This document shows, piece by piece, positions 55,182 to 63,606 of a DNA stretch of 64,000 nucleotides; the first letter of the stretch is position 1; the number at the start of each line of letters is the position of its first letter. Position numbers and translations under genes: made by a program. The stretch comes from Flavobacterium azizsancarii (lineage in GTDB: Bacteria > Bacteroidota > Bacteroidia > Flavobacteriales > Flavobacteriaceae). The DNA lies in contig NZ_JAMZNK010000020.1 of NCBI RefSeq assembly GCF_027980145.1, positions 1 to 64,000 of the forward strand, given 5' to 3'. The notes beneath the pieces are model-generated. The model was given only the letters and a program-made list of their open reading frames with translations, was not told where the DNA came from and made no database searches.

Positions 55182-55973
55182 TTAATTGAATCGCAGGCGC
55201 ACATATACATGTTTGATTCCTTTTTTGTCAGATTCTCTTTCATCAATTTCAAGAATATCCGTTAGCGATTTAAGCATAGGTGTAAGCTTGGAAAAACCAT
55301 AATTTCTTGGGTCAAATTCAGGTTTTTTCTTTACAATAAGATTTCCAACATCACCAAGAAATGCCCAGCCATCGTCATCTTCAATGTCTTCTATGGTGGC
55401 TTCGATAAGCTCAATGGTTTGTTTGTCTATTTTATGTAACGCCTTTTCAGCAGGTTTTTCGATAACCTTTTTGGCATCAGTTGCAGAAGTTGCCGCAGTT
55501 GTTTTAGGTTTTTTCTTTTGGATTGCCCCGTCTAAAACTTCAATATAAATAAATCGGTCACAGGCAACAATAAAAGAATTTGGTGTTTTCTTCTCGCCAA
55601 TACCAATTACTTTCATGCCGGATTCTCTTAGTCTGATAGCTAAACGAGTAAAATCACTATCGCTCGAAACAATACAAAATCCGTCCAGTTTTCCTGAATA
55701 AAGCAAATCCATAGCATCGATAATCAAAGCAGAATCTGATGAATTTTTTCCTACCGTATAACTGTATTGCTGGATTGGAGTAATTGCATGTTCTAGTAAA
55801 ACAGCTTTCCAGCCATTAGAATTAGGTTTAGTCCAGTCAGCATATATACGTTTTGTAGTGGGTGTGCCAAATTTTGTTATTTCTTCCATCATGCCTTTTA
55901 CATTACTGTAAGGTACATTATCGGCATCAATAAGAACGGCTAATTTGAGGTCTTTTGAGTTGCTTAAAGCCAT
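55182..55973 (-). CDS. NYN-domain RNase-like protein with OST-HTH/LOTUS tail
   Basis: 263 residues. The N-terminal NYN domain (about 8-150) keeps the acidic residues expected for a PIN-like nuclease: AVLIDADNVPY, SSDSALIIDAMDLL and IVSSDSDFTRLA. After a Lys/Ala-rich linker, an OST-HTH/LOTUS domain (about 190-260, GYGFSKLTPMLKSL-like: NYGFSKLTPMLKSLTDIL) probably binds RNA. It starts 32 bases upstream of the glutamate-synthase-like gene on the same strand. The target RNA is unknown. Confidence 0.87.
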   Translation of the reverse strand: MALSNSKDLKLAVLIDADNVPYSNVKGMMEEITKFGTPTTKRIYADWTKPNSNGWKAVLLEHAITPIQQYSYTVGKNSSDSALIIDAMDLLYSGKLDGFCIVSSDSDFTRLAIRLRESGMKVIGIGEKKTPNSFIVACDRFIYIEVLDGAIQKKKPKTTAATSATDAKKVIEKPAEKALHKIDKQTIELIEATIEDIEDDDGWAFLGDVGNLIVKKKPEFDPRNYGFSKLTPMLKSLTDILEIDERESDKKGIKHVYVRLRFN

Positions 55974-56110
55974 TATTTAGGTGTTAGAAAAATTAGTACT
56001 TCCAAAGGTAAAATTAAAATTGGTTTTTATTTGAATTTGATCCCGAATAAGTGTTTTGTCCTTTACTAATTATTTTGGTTATAAATAAGGGATTTACTTA
56101 TAAAATTAAT

Positions 56111-56152
56111 TAAGGATAAATTTGTCTTTTATGATGCGCTTCATTATATTTG
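56111..56152 (+). promoter_or_regulatory. Promoter and operator of the Rrf2 regulator gene
   Basis: -33 TTG at 56122-56124, 20-base spacer, -7 TATATTTG at 56145-56152. The palindrome TAAGGATAAATTTGTCTTTT (56111-56130) overlaps the -33 box. It matches the sites before ric and nirK, so the regulator probably represses itself. The start site should fall near 56158, past the ATG at 56154, which decides the start codon below. Confidence 0.7.
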
Positions 56153-56174
56153 TATGGAATTAATTAATCAATAT

Positions 56175-56624
56175 ATGTTTTCAAAAGCGTGTGAGTACGG
56201 AATTAGGGCTTCTATTTTTATTGCAACAAAATCTTCCAAAGGAATTAGGGTTGGAATAAAGGATGTCGCTAAAGAAATTGATTCGCCGGAGCCATTTACT
56301 GCCAAGATTATGCAGATTTTGACTAAAAACGGAATTATTCATTCGGCCAAAGGAGTAGGTGGAGGTTTTGAAGTTTCGAATGAAGCATTAAAAGCAATAA
56401 AATTAATTCAGATTGTAGATGCAATTGATGGGGATAAAATTTATAGAGGTTGTGGCATTGGCCTTAAAGAATGCTCAGAAGAGCGTCCTTGTCCTGTACA
56501 TTTTGAGTTTAAAAAAATCAGAGGACTTCTTTTAGAAATGCTTACAACAACAACTTTAGAACAGCTTGCTTTAGGAGTAAAATCAGGTGATTTTTTCCTA
56601 AAAGGTATAAATACAAACGATTAA
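56175..56624 (+). CDS. Rrf2 family Fe-S regulator, NsrR-like
   Basis: 149 residues from the ATG at 56175. The ATG at 56154 is two bases past the -7 box, so it is probably upstream of the transcript. The winged helix-turn-helix includes VGIKDVAKEIDSPEPFTAKI and SAKGVGGGF. Three cysteines, GCGIGLKECSEERPCPV (C-x6-C-x5-C), can hold an Fe-S cluster, as in NsrR and IscR. The neighbours (azurin, Ric, nirK) point to NO sensing. The azurin gene follows 21 bases on. Confidence 0.85.
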   Translation: MFSKACEYGIRASIFIATKSSKGIRVGIKDVAKEIDSPEPFTAKIMQILTKNGIIHSAKGVGGGFEVSNEALKAIKLIQIVDAIDGDKIYRGCGIGLKECSEERPCPVHFEFKKIRGLLLEMLTTTTLEQLALGVKSGDFFLKGINTND

Positions 56625-56645
56625 CATTTAAATAATTATTTTAAA

Positions 56646-57164
56646 ATGAATGCAAAAACCAAAATTTCGGTATTAGTCCTAATGGGATTCTTAGCAATAA
56701 CTTCTTGCGGGAAAAAAGAAACTACTCCAGTTGAAGCAACAGAAGTAAATGAAACTTCGACAGAAGGTGAAGCAGCTCCGGCGGCGGCAGAAAATGTATT
56801 AGTTATTGAAGGAAATGACCAAATGCAGTTTAATAAAAATGAGCTAAGAGCTGTTGCAGGAAAACCAATCAAATTAACTTTAAAACATGTAGGTAAAATT
56901 CCTAAAGAAGCAATGGGGCATAATTTAGTTATTCTTCAGGAAGGAACTGATGAAGCAGCTTTTGCAGTAAAAGCGATTGCAGCAAAAGATACGGATTATA
57001 TTCCGGCTTCAGAAAAAGCTTCGATTATTGCTCATACTAAATTACTGGGCGGAGGTGAAGAAGATACTATCGAATTTACAATTGATAAAAAAGGAACTTA
57101 TAACTTCTTGTGTACTTTTCCCGGTCATGTGGCTATGATGAAAGGTGTTTTAATTGTAGAATAA
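56646..57164 (+). CDS. azu: Azurin-type copper lipoprotein
   Basis: 172 residues: lipobox AITSC (Cys near residue 21), an acidic Ala-rich linker to about residue 48, then a blue-copper fold. The copper ligands are visible: His in AMGHNLVI and Cys-His-Met in FLCTFPGHVAMMKG. It carries electrons in the periplasm, plausibly to the nitrite reductase encoded downstream. It lies 21 bases after the Rrf2 gene, so NO may control its supply. Confidence 0.92.
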   Translation: MNAKTKISVLVLMGFLAITSCGKKETTPVEATEVNETSTEGEAAPAAAENVLVIEGNDQMQFNKNELRAVAGKPIKLTLKHVGKIPKEAMGHNLVILQEGTDEAAFAVKAIAAKDTDYIPASEKASIIAHTKLLGGGEEDTIEFTIDKKGTYNFLCTFPGHVAMMKGVLIVE

Positions 57165-57171
57165 ATACAAG

Positions 57172-57206
57172 AACTCCTAATCTTAATAAAGGTTTGGAGT
57201 TTTTTT
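57172..57206 (+). terminator. Terminator after the azurin gene
   Basis: AACTCC (57172-57177) pairs with GGAGTT (57196-57201), with weaker inner pairs, followed by a T run. Confidence 0.65.
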
Positions 57207-57213
57207 AAGAACT

Positions 57214-57239
57214 AATAAAGGATAAAATAGTCCTTTATT
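57214..57239. promoter_or_regulatory. Rrf2-type operator upstream of ric
   Basis: Near-perfect palindrome AATAAAGGA-N8-TCCTTTATT. Its core AAAGGATAAAATAGTCCTTT (57217-57236) aligns with the sites at 56111 and 63365 on the pattern WAARGAY-N6-GTCYTTT. It lies about 155 bases before the ric start codon, so the transcript leader is long or another promoter follows. Confidence 0.65.
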
Positions 57240-57393
57240 GAATGGTCCTAAAATAGAAGAATAATTATCATAAGAAGGATGTGCATTATAAGAGATTCGA
57301 TGATCTGAATAGGAATTATAACTAGGGCGTGGTTTGTATTTGATTTGACATTAAAAAAATAGAAAAAACAATAACAATAATAATTAAGGGATT

Positions 57394-58116
57394 ATGGAAA
57401 ATTTTCAAAATAAAACAATAGGAACATTTGTGGCTGAGGATTTTAGAACTGCGGCAGTATTCTCAAAATATAAGATCGATTTTTGCTGTAAAGGAAACAG
57501 AACGATCGATGAAGTTTGTGAAAAACAAGAAATTGATCCTAAAGTGCTGCTAAAAAAAATTCAGGAAGCTTTATCAGGAGAGAATGGTAATACAATCGAT
57601 TTTAATTCGTGGCCATTAGATTTATTAGCAGATTATATCGAAAAAACACACCACCGTTATGTCGAAGAAAAATCAGTTATTATCATGCAGTTTTTAAATA
57701 AACTTTGTAGTGTTCATGGCGCAAATCATCCTGAATTGTTCAAAATAAATGTGTTGTTTACGGAATGTGCAGGTGAGCTGGCGCAGCACATGAAAAAAGA
57801 AGAATTGATGTTGTTTCCTTTCGTAAAAAAAATGGTAAATGGCAAAGAAGCAGGCGAGGCTTTGGCACAGCCACCTTTCGGAACTGTTTCTAATCCAATT
57901 GCAATGATGATGCACGAGCATGATGCCGAAGGAGACCGCTTTCGCGAAATTGCCAGTTTAACGAATGATTATAAGGCTCCAAGTGATGGATGTACGACTT
58001 ACAAAGTAACATTCGCCATGCTGAAGGAATTTGAAGAAAATTTACATACACATATTCATTTAGAGAATAATATTTTGTTTCCTAAATCAATGGTACTGGA
58101 AAAAGAATTTGCTTAA
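57394..58116 (+). CDS. ric: Iron-sulfur cluster repair di-iron protein (Ric/ScdA/YtfE)
   Basis: 240 residues. The N-terminal DUF542 domain has DFCCKGNRTIDEVC. The hemerythrin-like domain has di-iron ligands in KTHHRYVEE, HGANHPEL, HMKKEELMLFPF, MMHEHDAEGDRF and HTHIHLENNILFP. It repairs Fe-S clusters damaged by NO or oxidants and may remove NO. A shared palindrome lies upstream, linking it to the Rrf2 regulator. Confidence 0.94.
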   Translation: MENFQNKTIGTFVAEDFRTAAVFSKYKIDFCCKGNRTIDEVCEKQEIDPKVLLKKIQEALSGENGNTIDFNSWPLDLLADYIEKTHHRYVEEKSVIIMQFLNKLCSVHGANHPELFKINVLFTECAGELAQHMKKEELMLFPFVKKMVNGKEAGEALAQPPFGTVSNPIAMMMHEHDAEGDRFREIASLTNDYKAPSDGCTTYKVTFAMLKEFEENLHTHIHLENNILFPKSMVLEKEFA

Positions 58117-58959
58117 ATAAAATAAGAATGTATAATTAATTCAAGTTGCTAGTTTTTAACAATTCAGTAAATGAACTGGTTAATATATGAAAGTATACTC
58201 CCTACGGGATATTTTTATTTGGTAGCTGTCTTGTTACCAATATTTAAATCCTAACGTATTATCTATGGTCAGTCCTGTTTACAAGATTCCTTTTTCATAA
58301 TAGATAAATACCGAAAATTATATCTCGTAGAGATTACATATTGGTAACAAATAATTGGAAGAACAAGATTGTCCCTTAGGGGGGACTACAGATGATTAAG
58401 TAGCAACTTGAATTAATTAATTAAAAGAGTGCACCGATAGATTAATTTACATCGGTGCTTTTTTATTTCTCATAAACTCCTTGGTTACAATTATTTTAGT
58501 ATCAATTCTAAAAACTGTCGAGATAGAAAAAAAACACCACGGAGAACGCAAAGTTTTTAAATAGGATAAGTTTAGTAAAAACACAAAGTTCACAAAGTGT
58601 TGTGTGCTTGAATTGTGTAAACACAACTTGAGTTCTAGTGAACTCTGCGAAAAATCTTCGCGCTCTCTGTAACAAAAAATAGTGACTTAGTATATTTTTT
58701 TATGTTTCCTCGCAATATTCAGCGTTGATTGTATTTTAATCCATATTCCTAAGGCTTCGGTATAGATGTTTTGAGATCAGGACTAGCTATGTGAAAAAAA
58801 TGAGTTTCTTTTTGTATTCTTTTTCTACACATAAAATCTATGTTTGGATGTCTTTAAACTCAAGTTTTACAACCCAAGCGAACAGATGACGTAATTAACC
58901 CGGGATATTTTTTTAATAATAATATAGGATTGTTTTGAACTACTTGAATTTAAATAAAA
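58117..58959. repeat. Gene-free stretch with dispersed repeats
   Basis: 843 bases without a convincing gene. Positions about 58190-58400 look like a dispersed element containing ACTCCCTACGGGAT, TTGGTAGCTGTCTTGTTACC, ATTGGTAACAA and TCCCTTAGGGGGGA. Positions 58535-58675 hold another repeat with CACCACGGAGAACGCAAAG and GTGAACTCTGCG. The last 280 bases show nothing clear apart from AT-rich spacer. Confidence 0.55.
58431..58464 (+). terminator. Terminator downstream of ric
   Basis: GCACCGAT (58431-58438) and ATCGGTGC (58451-58458) pair, followed by six Ts. It lies more than 300 bases after ric, past the dispersed element. Confidence 0.75.
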
Positions 58960-60195
58960 ATGAAATTGTTATCTAAAATGAGTTCGCAAAAAAGTTGGAT
59001 GATATGTTGTTTCCTTAATTTTTTGATCGCTTCAGTTATTGGGTTACTAATGCGTTATGTCTATCTGTTTCCGCTAAACATAAACTATGCTTTTTTGCTT
59101 CATGCGCATTCACATGTAGCGATGTTGGGTTGGGCTTATTTGATGATTTATGTTTTAATTGTTCGTTTTTTTATACCAGAAGAAAAAAAAGAAAAACCAG
59201 TTTACAATCGGTTATTTTGGCTGACAGAATTTTCGGTTATCGGCATGATGATTAGTTTTCCTATTCAGGGTTATGCATTGTTTTCAATCATTTTTTCAAC
59301 CCTGCATATTGTATTAAGTTATGTTTTTTGCAGATTGTTATGGAAGGATATTCCTAAGGAAAAAACTCCGGCAGAAATACTTTTACGGGTTTCAGTTTTA
59401 TTTATGGTTTTCTCGACTTTTGGAGTTTGGTGTTTAGGTCCGGCAGTAGGTATGTTGGGAAAGGAAAGTGTTTTTTACCAAATTGCAATTCAGTTTTTCT
59501 TGCATTTCCAGTTCAACGGCTGGTTTTTATTTGCCGTTTTAGCTTTATTCCTAAAACAATTTGAAGATAAAATCGACACAAAATCCTTTAAAATATTCTT
59601 TATTTTATTGATCATAGCAACTTTTTTAACATTTGCTTTTCCTGTAAGTTGGTTTGTCAAGAGTAGTTTTTTAAGCGGTATTAACACTTTTGGAGTTATT
59701 GTGCAATTGATTGCTTTTGTCTTTTTTTATAAAATGCTAAGGCCACAAATAAGGACGTTTAAAGCTACTTTAGATCCAAGCGCCAAAAGAGTTTACGGTT
59801 TGGCCTTGGGTTCTTTGTTTTTGAAAATCAGCATACAATTATTAGTTCTGATCCCTAATCTGGCCGAAGTGTCGCATCAGGTACGAAACTTTGTTATTGG
59901 ATTTATCCATTTAACAACTTTAGGAATAATTACAGGTTTTTTGATTGGAATATTAATTGAGAATAAATTGCTTTCACATCAATCTTATTTACTTCGGACA
60001 GGACTAAAAAGTTTTATTTTTGGCTATATAGGGACAGAATTATTCTTGTTTCTCCAGGGTGGATTTATTTATTTCAGAAACGAAGCACTTTTTGGGTATC
60101 ATGAGGGAGTTTTTGTAATGAGCTTTCTTATTGTTATTGGGTTATTCTTGATTGTGGCATCAATATTTAAAAAGATTTTAAAGCTTTGTCTTTAA
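58960..60195 (+). CDS. Heme-copper oxidase subunit I-like membrane protein
   Basis: 411 residues, about 12 membrane segments. Conserved His positions resemble a heme-copper oxidase core: LHAHSHVAMLGW in the second helix, FFLHFQFNGWFLF in the middle and FVIGFIHLTTLG late in the chain. The length is shorter than true oxidases or NorB (about 450 or more), and no HPEVY-type copper motif is seen. It could be a divergent NO reductase, an NnrS-like NO-protection protein or a sensor. Position between ric and the nirK operon supports an NO role. Confidence 0.5.
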   Translation: MKLLSKMSSQKSWMICCFLNFLIASVIGLLMRYVYLFPLNINYAFLLHAHSHVAMLGWAYLMIYVLIVRFFIPEEKKEKPVYNRLFWLTEFSVIGMMISFPIQGYALFSIIFSTLHIVLSYVFCRLLWKDIPKEKTPAEILLRVSVLFMVFSTFGVWCLGPAVGMLGKESVFYQIAIQFFLHFQFNGWFLFAVLALFLKQFEDKIDTKSFKIFFILLIIATFLTFAFPVSWFVKSSFLSGINTFGVIVQLIAFVFFYKMLRPQIRTFKATLDPSAKRVYGLALGSLFLKISIQLLVLIPNLAEVSHQVRNFVIGFIHLTTLGIITGFLIGILIENKLLSHQSYLLRTGLKSFIFGYIGTELFLFLQGGFIYFRNEALFGYHEGVFVMSFLIVIGLFLIVASIFKKILKLCL

Positions 60196-60199
60196 AATG

Positions 60200-60317
60200 A
60201 CGCGGATTAAACTGATTCGCTAAGGCGAAAACGCGGATAGAAACGGATTTTCTTTTTATTGTTTTATAATCTGTTTTTATCCGTGTCTTTACTTTTGTAA
60301 ATCAGTTTAATCCGCGT
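60200..60317. repeat. Inverted repeat between convergent genes
   Basis: Perfect 18-base arms ACGCGGATTAAACTGATT (60200-60217) and its reverse complement (60300-60317), followed by Ts. The inner part includes CGGATAGAAACGGATTTT and TTTTTATCCGTGTCTTT. It resembles the GCGGATT repeat at 9101-9256 and may act as a two-way terminator. Confidence 0.7.
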
Positions 60318-60468
60318 TCTTTTTTTGCACCACCAATATAGCTATTGGGATAAAAGTATTTTATACTTTGCACCACTTGCGGTTAATTCTCCTGCTTACT
60401 ATAAAACAAAAAACAAGAGTCGATTAATTAAAATCTTCCCTTGTTCTTTTACGAATTAATTAACCTAA

Positions 60469-61071
60469 TTAAATTTTGTCGGCTTCCAGATTTATTCTGT
60501 CTACCGTTTTATCATTGTTCACCCCCAAACCTTCTTGTTGGTAAATCAATTCTCCATCTGGATTAAAAACACTTATAATATTAGAGTGTGAGAAATCTAT
60601 AGGAGATATTTTTTTATAATTGACGGCAAGTACTGCTGCAAATTCCCGGGTATTATCTTCAGTCGAGCGCAAGAAAATCCATGGATCATTTTCCATTTTA
60701 TTAGCAATAGCAAATGCTTTTAATTTTTCAGGAGTATCTGTTTCCGGGTCAATGCTTACCAGAATCAGTTTTACATTTTTCTTGGTTTTTTCATTTAGCC
60801 GTGATTCTATATTTCTCATATCGGCGACCAATCGCGGGCAGGCAGCTTTGCAGGTTGTATAAATCATTACCATGACCAGCACATTTCCTTTCAGGCTTTT
60901 CAGTTCAATATTTTTTCCATCTTGATTTGTCCATTGAGACGGCAAATTATAAATAGATAAATCACTGATTGGTTTTTCTTTTCCGGCTAATGAACTGTCT
61001 TCTTTTTTAGATTCTTTGCAACTTTGCAGAACAAAAAGAAGAATGAAAATTGCTATTATTGTTTTTCTCAT
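60469..61071 (-). CDS. SCO1/SenC family copper chaperone lipoprotein
   Basis: 200 residues: lipobox VLQSC (Cys near residue 17), then a thioredoxin fold. The copper-binding pair is YTTCKAACPRL (C-x3-C) with the distant His in DFSHSNII. SCO proteins deliver copper to oxidases or copper enzymes; here the target is likely NirK, since the gene is last in the nirK-SUMF1-SCO run, 16 bases after the previous gene. Confidence 0.93.
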   Translation of the reverse strand: MRKTIIAIFILLFVLQSCKESKKEDSSLAGKEKPISDLSIYNLPSQWTNQDGKNIELKSLKGNVLVMVMIYTTCKAACPRLVADMRNIESRLNEKTKKNVKLILVSIDPETDTPEKLKAFAIANKMENDPWIFLRSTEDNTREFAAVLAVNYKKISPIDFSHSNIISVFNPDGELIYQQEGLGVNNDKTVDRINLEADKI

Positions 61072-61087
61072 TTTAAATCATTTAAAA

Positions 61088-61861
61088 TTATAGTTTAGTT
61101 GTGCTGGCACATCTAAAACCCAGATTTCTGGTCGAGTATTGCGCCTTAAGACTGCCTCTAAAAGCATATCGCATAAAAGCGGCATAATCCATCAGGTCAG
61201 TTGCATTAACTGATGCGCCTCCGCAAAAAAGGTTTTTATCATCACTTTTGTCCTTTCTCGATTCTCCGGATAAAAAGATGCTGTTAAAATCTGCGGTCCA
61301 TTCCCAAACCAATCCATGCATATCATAAACGCCCCAATAATTTTTGAATGTTTTGCCAATAGGGTTTTCGAATGTTTTCGATTTTTCATACCATGACAAA
61401 ATGTATTTGTTAAATTCAGCTTTAGTTCTGGCATCAATCCTTTTTTCATCTGCCATCGCCACATATTCCCATTCATCCATTGTAGGTAAACGTTTTCCCT
61501 GGCATTCACAATATTTTTTGGCTGCAAACCACGAAACATTCGTTACAGGAGCTTTAGGATTTGAATTTCCAAAATCAAAATCAGTTTTCCAATATAGCAG
61601 ATAACTTTTGTCAGCAAAAATTCCTTTAATTTTAGATTTGCTGTAAGTTGGATTTTTTTTAATAAAGCTCAGAAACTCATTATTTGTAACCGGATAAACA
61701 TCTATAAAAAAAGGTTTTACAACTACAGGTTTTTTTACTGTAGCCCCGTAAAGAGGGACAAATGAACCCTCTTTTATCGGAACCATTTTCGATTCTTGTG
61801 CTCTAATCATTCCCATGTGAGCCAAGAAAAGAATAATAATGAAAATGCTTTTTTGCATCAT
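61088..61861 (-). CDS. SUMF1/formylglycine-generating-enzyme-like protein (NirV-like)
   Basis: 257 residues with signal peptide MIRAQ. SUMF1 fold: FFIDVYPVTNNEFLSFIKKNP, APVTNVSWFAAKKYCECQGKRLPTMDEWEY, and the end STRNLGFRCAST. It lies 11 bases after nirK, the position of NirV in other nitrite reductase operons. NirV-type proteins are thought to help copper nitrite reductase mature; a sulfatase partner is absent, so sulfatase activation is unlikely. Confidence 0.85.
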   Translation of the reverse strand: MMQKSIFIIILFLAHMGMIRAQESKMVPIKEGSFVPLYGATVKKPVVVKPFFIDVYPVTNNEFLSFIKKNPTYSKSKIKGIFADKSYLLYWKTDFDFGNSNPKAPVTNVSWFAAKKYCECQGKRLPTMDEWEYVAMADEKRIDARTKAEFNKYILSWYEKSKTFENPIGKTFKNYWGVYDMHGLVWEWTADFNSIFLSGESRKDKSDDKNLFCGGASVNATDLMDYAAFMRYAFRGSLKAQYSTRNLGFRCASTTKL

Positions 61862-61872
61862 ATTTAATGTTG

Positions 61873-63321
61873 TTATCTTAGTGCTTTTACCATTTCAGGT
61901 GTAATATCTGTTTTGTTATTTCCCCAACTATTATATATATAAGTCATAACATTTGCTATCTCATCATCAGATAAATTCTGGCTTGGCATAATATTATTGT
62001 ATTTTTTGCCATTTACAGTTACTTCCCCGCTTAAACCATGCAAGATTGTTTTAATTGCTCGTTTAGGATCAGCATTAAGATAATCAGATTTTGCAAGAGG
62101 AGGGAATGCGCTGGCAATTCCTTGTCCTTCAGATTGATGGCAGGCAAAACAAGTTGTGCCAAAAATCTCTTTTCCAATTTTTATTTTCTCAGCTACAGTT
62201 CTTTTTGGGGTTACGGTTTTAGCAGCTTCTGTAGTAGGCATTTTTTGAATAGTTCCTCCCTCGGGTAAATAAATACCTTCCTGAATAGTTCCTGAATACA
62301 CTTTTTTATTCTCAGGACCTTCAACTTTTAAGATTCCCAATGCACCTTTGTTAAAAGCTCTAAAAATAGAGTGGTCAACGATGATAAAATTACCGGGAGT
62401 TTCTACTTTAAAATCAACTATAGATGCTCCACCGGCGGGAATTAGAGTAGTCTGTACATTTTTATTAATCAGAGTTCCGCCTTCTACATGCACATTGTCA
62501 AATATTTCGCCAATAACGTGAAAAGAAGATACCAGGTTTGGTCCTCCATTTCCAACGAATAAACGAACAGTTTCTCCCACCTTTGCCGTAAGTTCACCTC
62601 CATTTGCCAGCGAACCCACTCTTCCGTTAAACACAACATAATCAGGAGTTTCTTTTACCGCTTTATTCATGTCAAAAGGCTGAAGTCCTTTAGCTCCATA
62701 TTCACCCTGAGTATAAAAATCACCCTGCATAACATAGTATTCCTTATCTACCGGAGGAAGTCCGCCCGCAGGTTCTACCAGAATCAAACCGTACATTCCG
62801 TTTGCAATGTGCATTCCAACCGGAGCCGTGGCACAATGGTAAACATACAGTCCCGGATTTATTACCTTGAAACTAAATACTTTTTCATGTCCCGGAGCTA
62901 CCAATGATGATGTCGCTCCGCCTCCTGGTCCGGTTACGGCATGTAAATCAATATTATGCGGTAATTTATTATCCGGATGGTTTCTTAAGTGAAATTCGAC
63001 TTCATCACCAACACGTGTTCTGATAAAACTTCCCGGAACAGAACCGCCAAATGTCCAGTATGTGTATTTTACACCGTCAGTCATAGTACCTTCCTGCTCT
63101 TTTATTTCCATATTAACCTTTAGCTTCATCGCAGGTCGGTTTCCAATAGGTTTAGGCACCATTGGCGGAGCTGTAAGTTCAGCCTCCATTTCTCCATCAG
63201 TTACAATAGCTGTATAGTCAGTTGATTCTTCTCCTTTTTTACATGATGTAAACAATAGCATTGTAAAAGCGACACAAAAAACAGCTTTTAATTTCAAGGG
63301 CATTTTAAATCTTTTTCTCAT
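61873..63321 (-). CDS. nirK: Copper nitrite reductase (AniA type) fused to cytochrome c
   Basis: 482 residues from the ATG at 63321; another ATG at 63303 also gives a lipoprotein signal (MLLFTSC). Reduces nitrite to NO in the periplasm. Two cupredoxin domains: [11 protein letters not shown] (active-site Asp and His), [18 protein letters not shown] (type 1 Cys, His, Met), and [18 protein letters not shown] (His, as in Neisseria AniA). A C-terminal cytochrome c domain has CFACHQ and a Met ligand candidate in [11 protein letters not shown]. The fused heme should pass electrons to the copper centre. First gene of nirK-SUMF1-SCO. Confidence 0.93.
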   Translation of the reverse strand: MRKRFKMPLKLKAVFCVAFTMLLFTSCKKGEESTDYTAIVTDGEMEAELTAPPMVPKPIGNRPAMKLKVNMEIKEQEGTMTDGVKYTYWTFGGSVPGSFIRTRVGDEVEFHLRNHPDNKLPHNIDLHAVTGPGGGATSSLVAPGHEKVFSFKVINPGLYVYHCATAPVGMHIANGMYGLILVEPAGGLPPVDKEYYVMQGDFYTQGEYGAKGLQPFDMNKAVKETPDYVVFNGRVGSLANGGELTAKVGETVRLFVGNGGPNLVSSFHVIGEIFDNVHVEGGTLINKNVQTTLIPAGGASIVDFKVETPGNFIIVDHSIFRAFNKGALGILKVEGPENKKVYSGTIQEGIYLPEGGTIQKMPTTEAAKTVTPKRTVAEKIKIGKEIFGTTCFACHQSEGQGIASAFPPLAKSDYLNADPKRAIKTILHGLSGEVTVNGKKYNNIMPSQNLSDDEIANVMTYIYNSWGNNKTDITPEMVKALR

Positions 63322-63363
63322 AACAAGTTTGGCTAATTTTAGTTTTAAATCTATAAGCAAATC

Positions 63364-63385
63364 TAAAAGACAAAGAAGTCTTTTA
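63364..63385. promoter_or_regulatory. Rrf2-type operator upstream of nirK
   Basis: Perfect palindrome TAAAAGAC-N6-GTCTTTTA, 43 bases before the chosen nirK start. It shares the pattern WAARGAY-N6-GTCYTTT with the sites at 56111 and 57217. On the minus strand TAGATTTG follows within a few bases and is a possible -7 box. Confidence 0.7.
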
Positions 63386-63558
63386 TTATGATAAAAGTCA
63401 TGTAAGCAAATAAATTGTAATTTAATTCTGATACTAACAATAGGGGTTAATCTTGTTAAAGTGAGAGCTTTAAAATGTGCTTTATTTTCTAAATATTGAT
63501 ATTCAGATTATTTTTCGATAAAAATAATTGGCAAACTCAATTTTAGAATAATAATCAT

Positions 63559-63566
63559 TATTTTTG
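63559..63566 (+). promoter_or_regulatory. -7 element of the PLP enzyme gene
   Basis: TATTTTTG, then CACC, matches TAnnTTTG and lies 40 bases before the ATG. No clear -33 TTG is at the usual distance. Confidence 0.45.
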
Positions 63567-63606
63567 CACCCTGTATAAATTAAAATTATTACTTCAAAAT
63601 ATATTT

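Noticed and set aside
56041..56080. Further Rrf2-type site (GTCCTTTA at 56059)
   Set aside because: Only one half matches; the left half lacks AARGAY at the fixed distance.
58190..58400. Possible CRISPR array or insertion sequence after ric
   Set aside because: There are no evenly spaced direct repeats and no transposase frame; it looks like a dispersed non-coding element.
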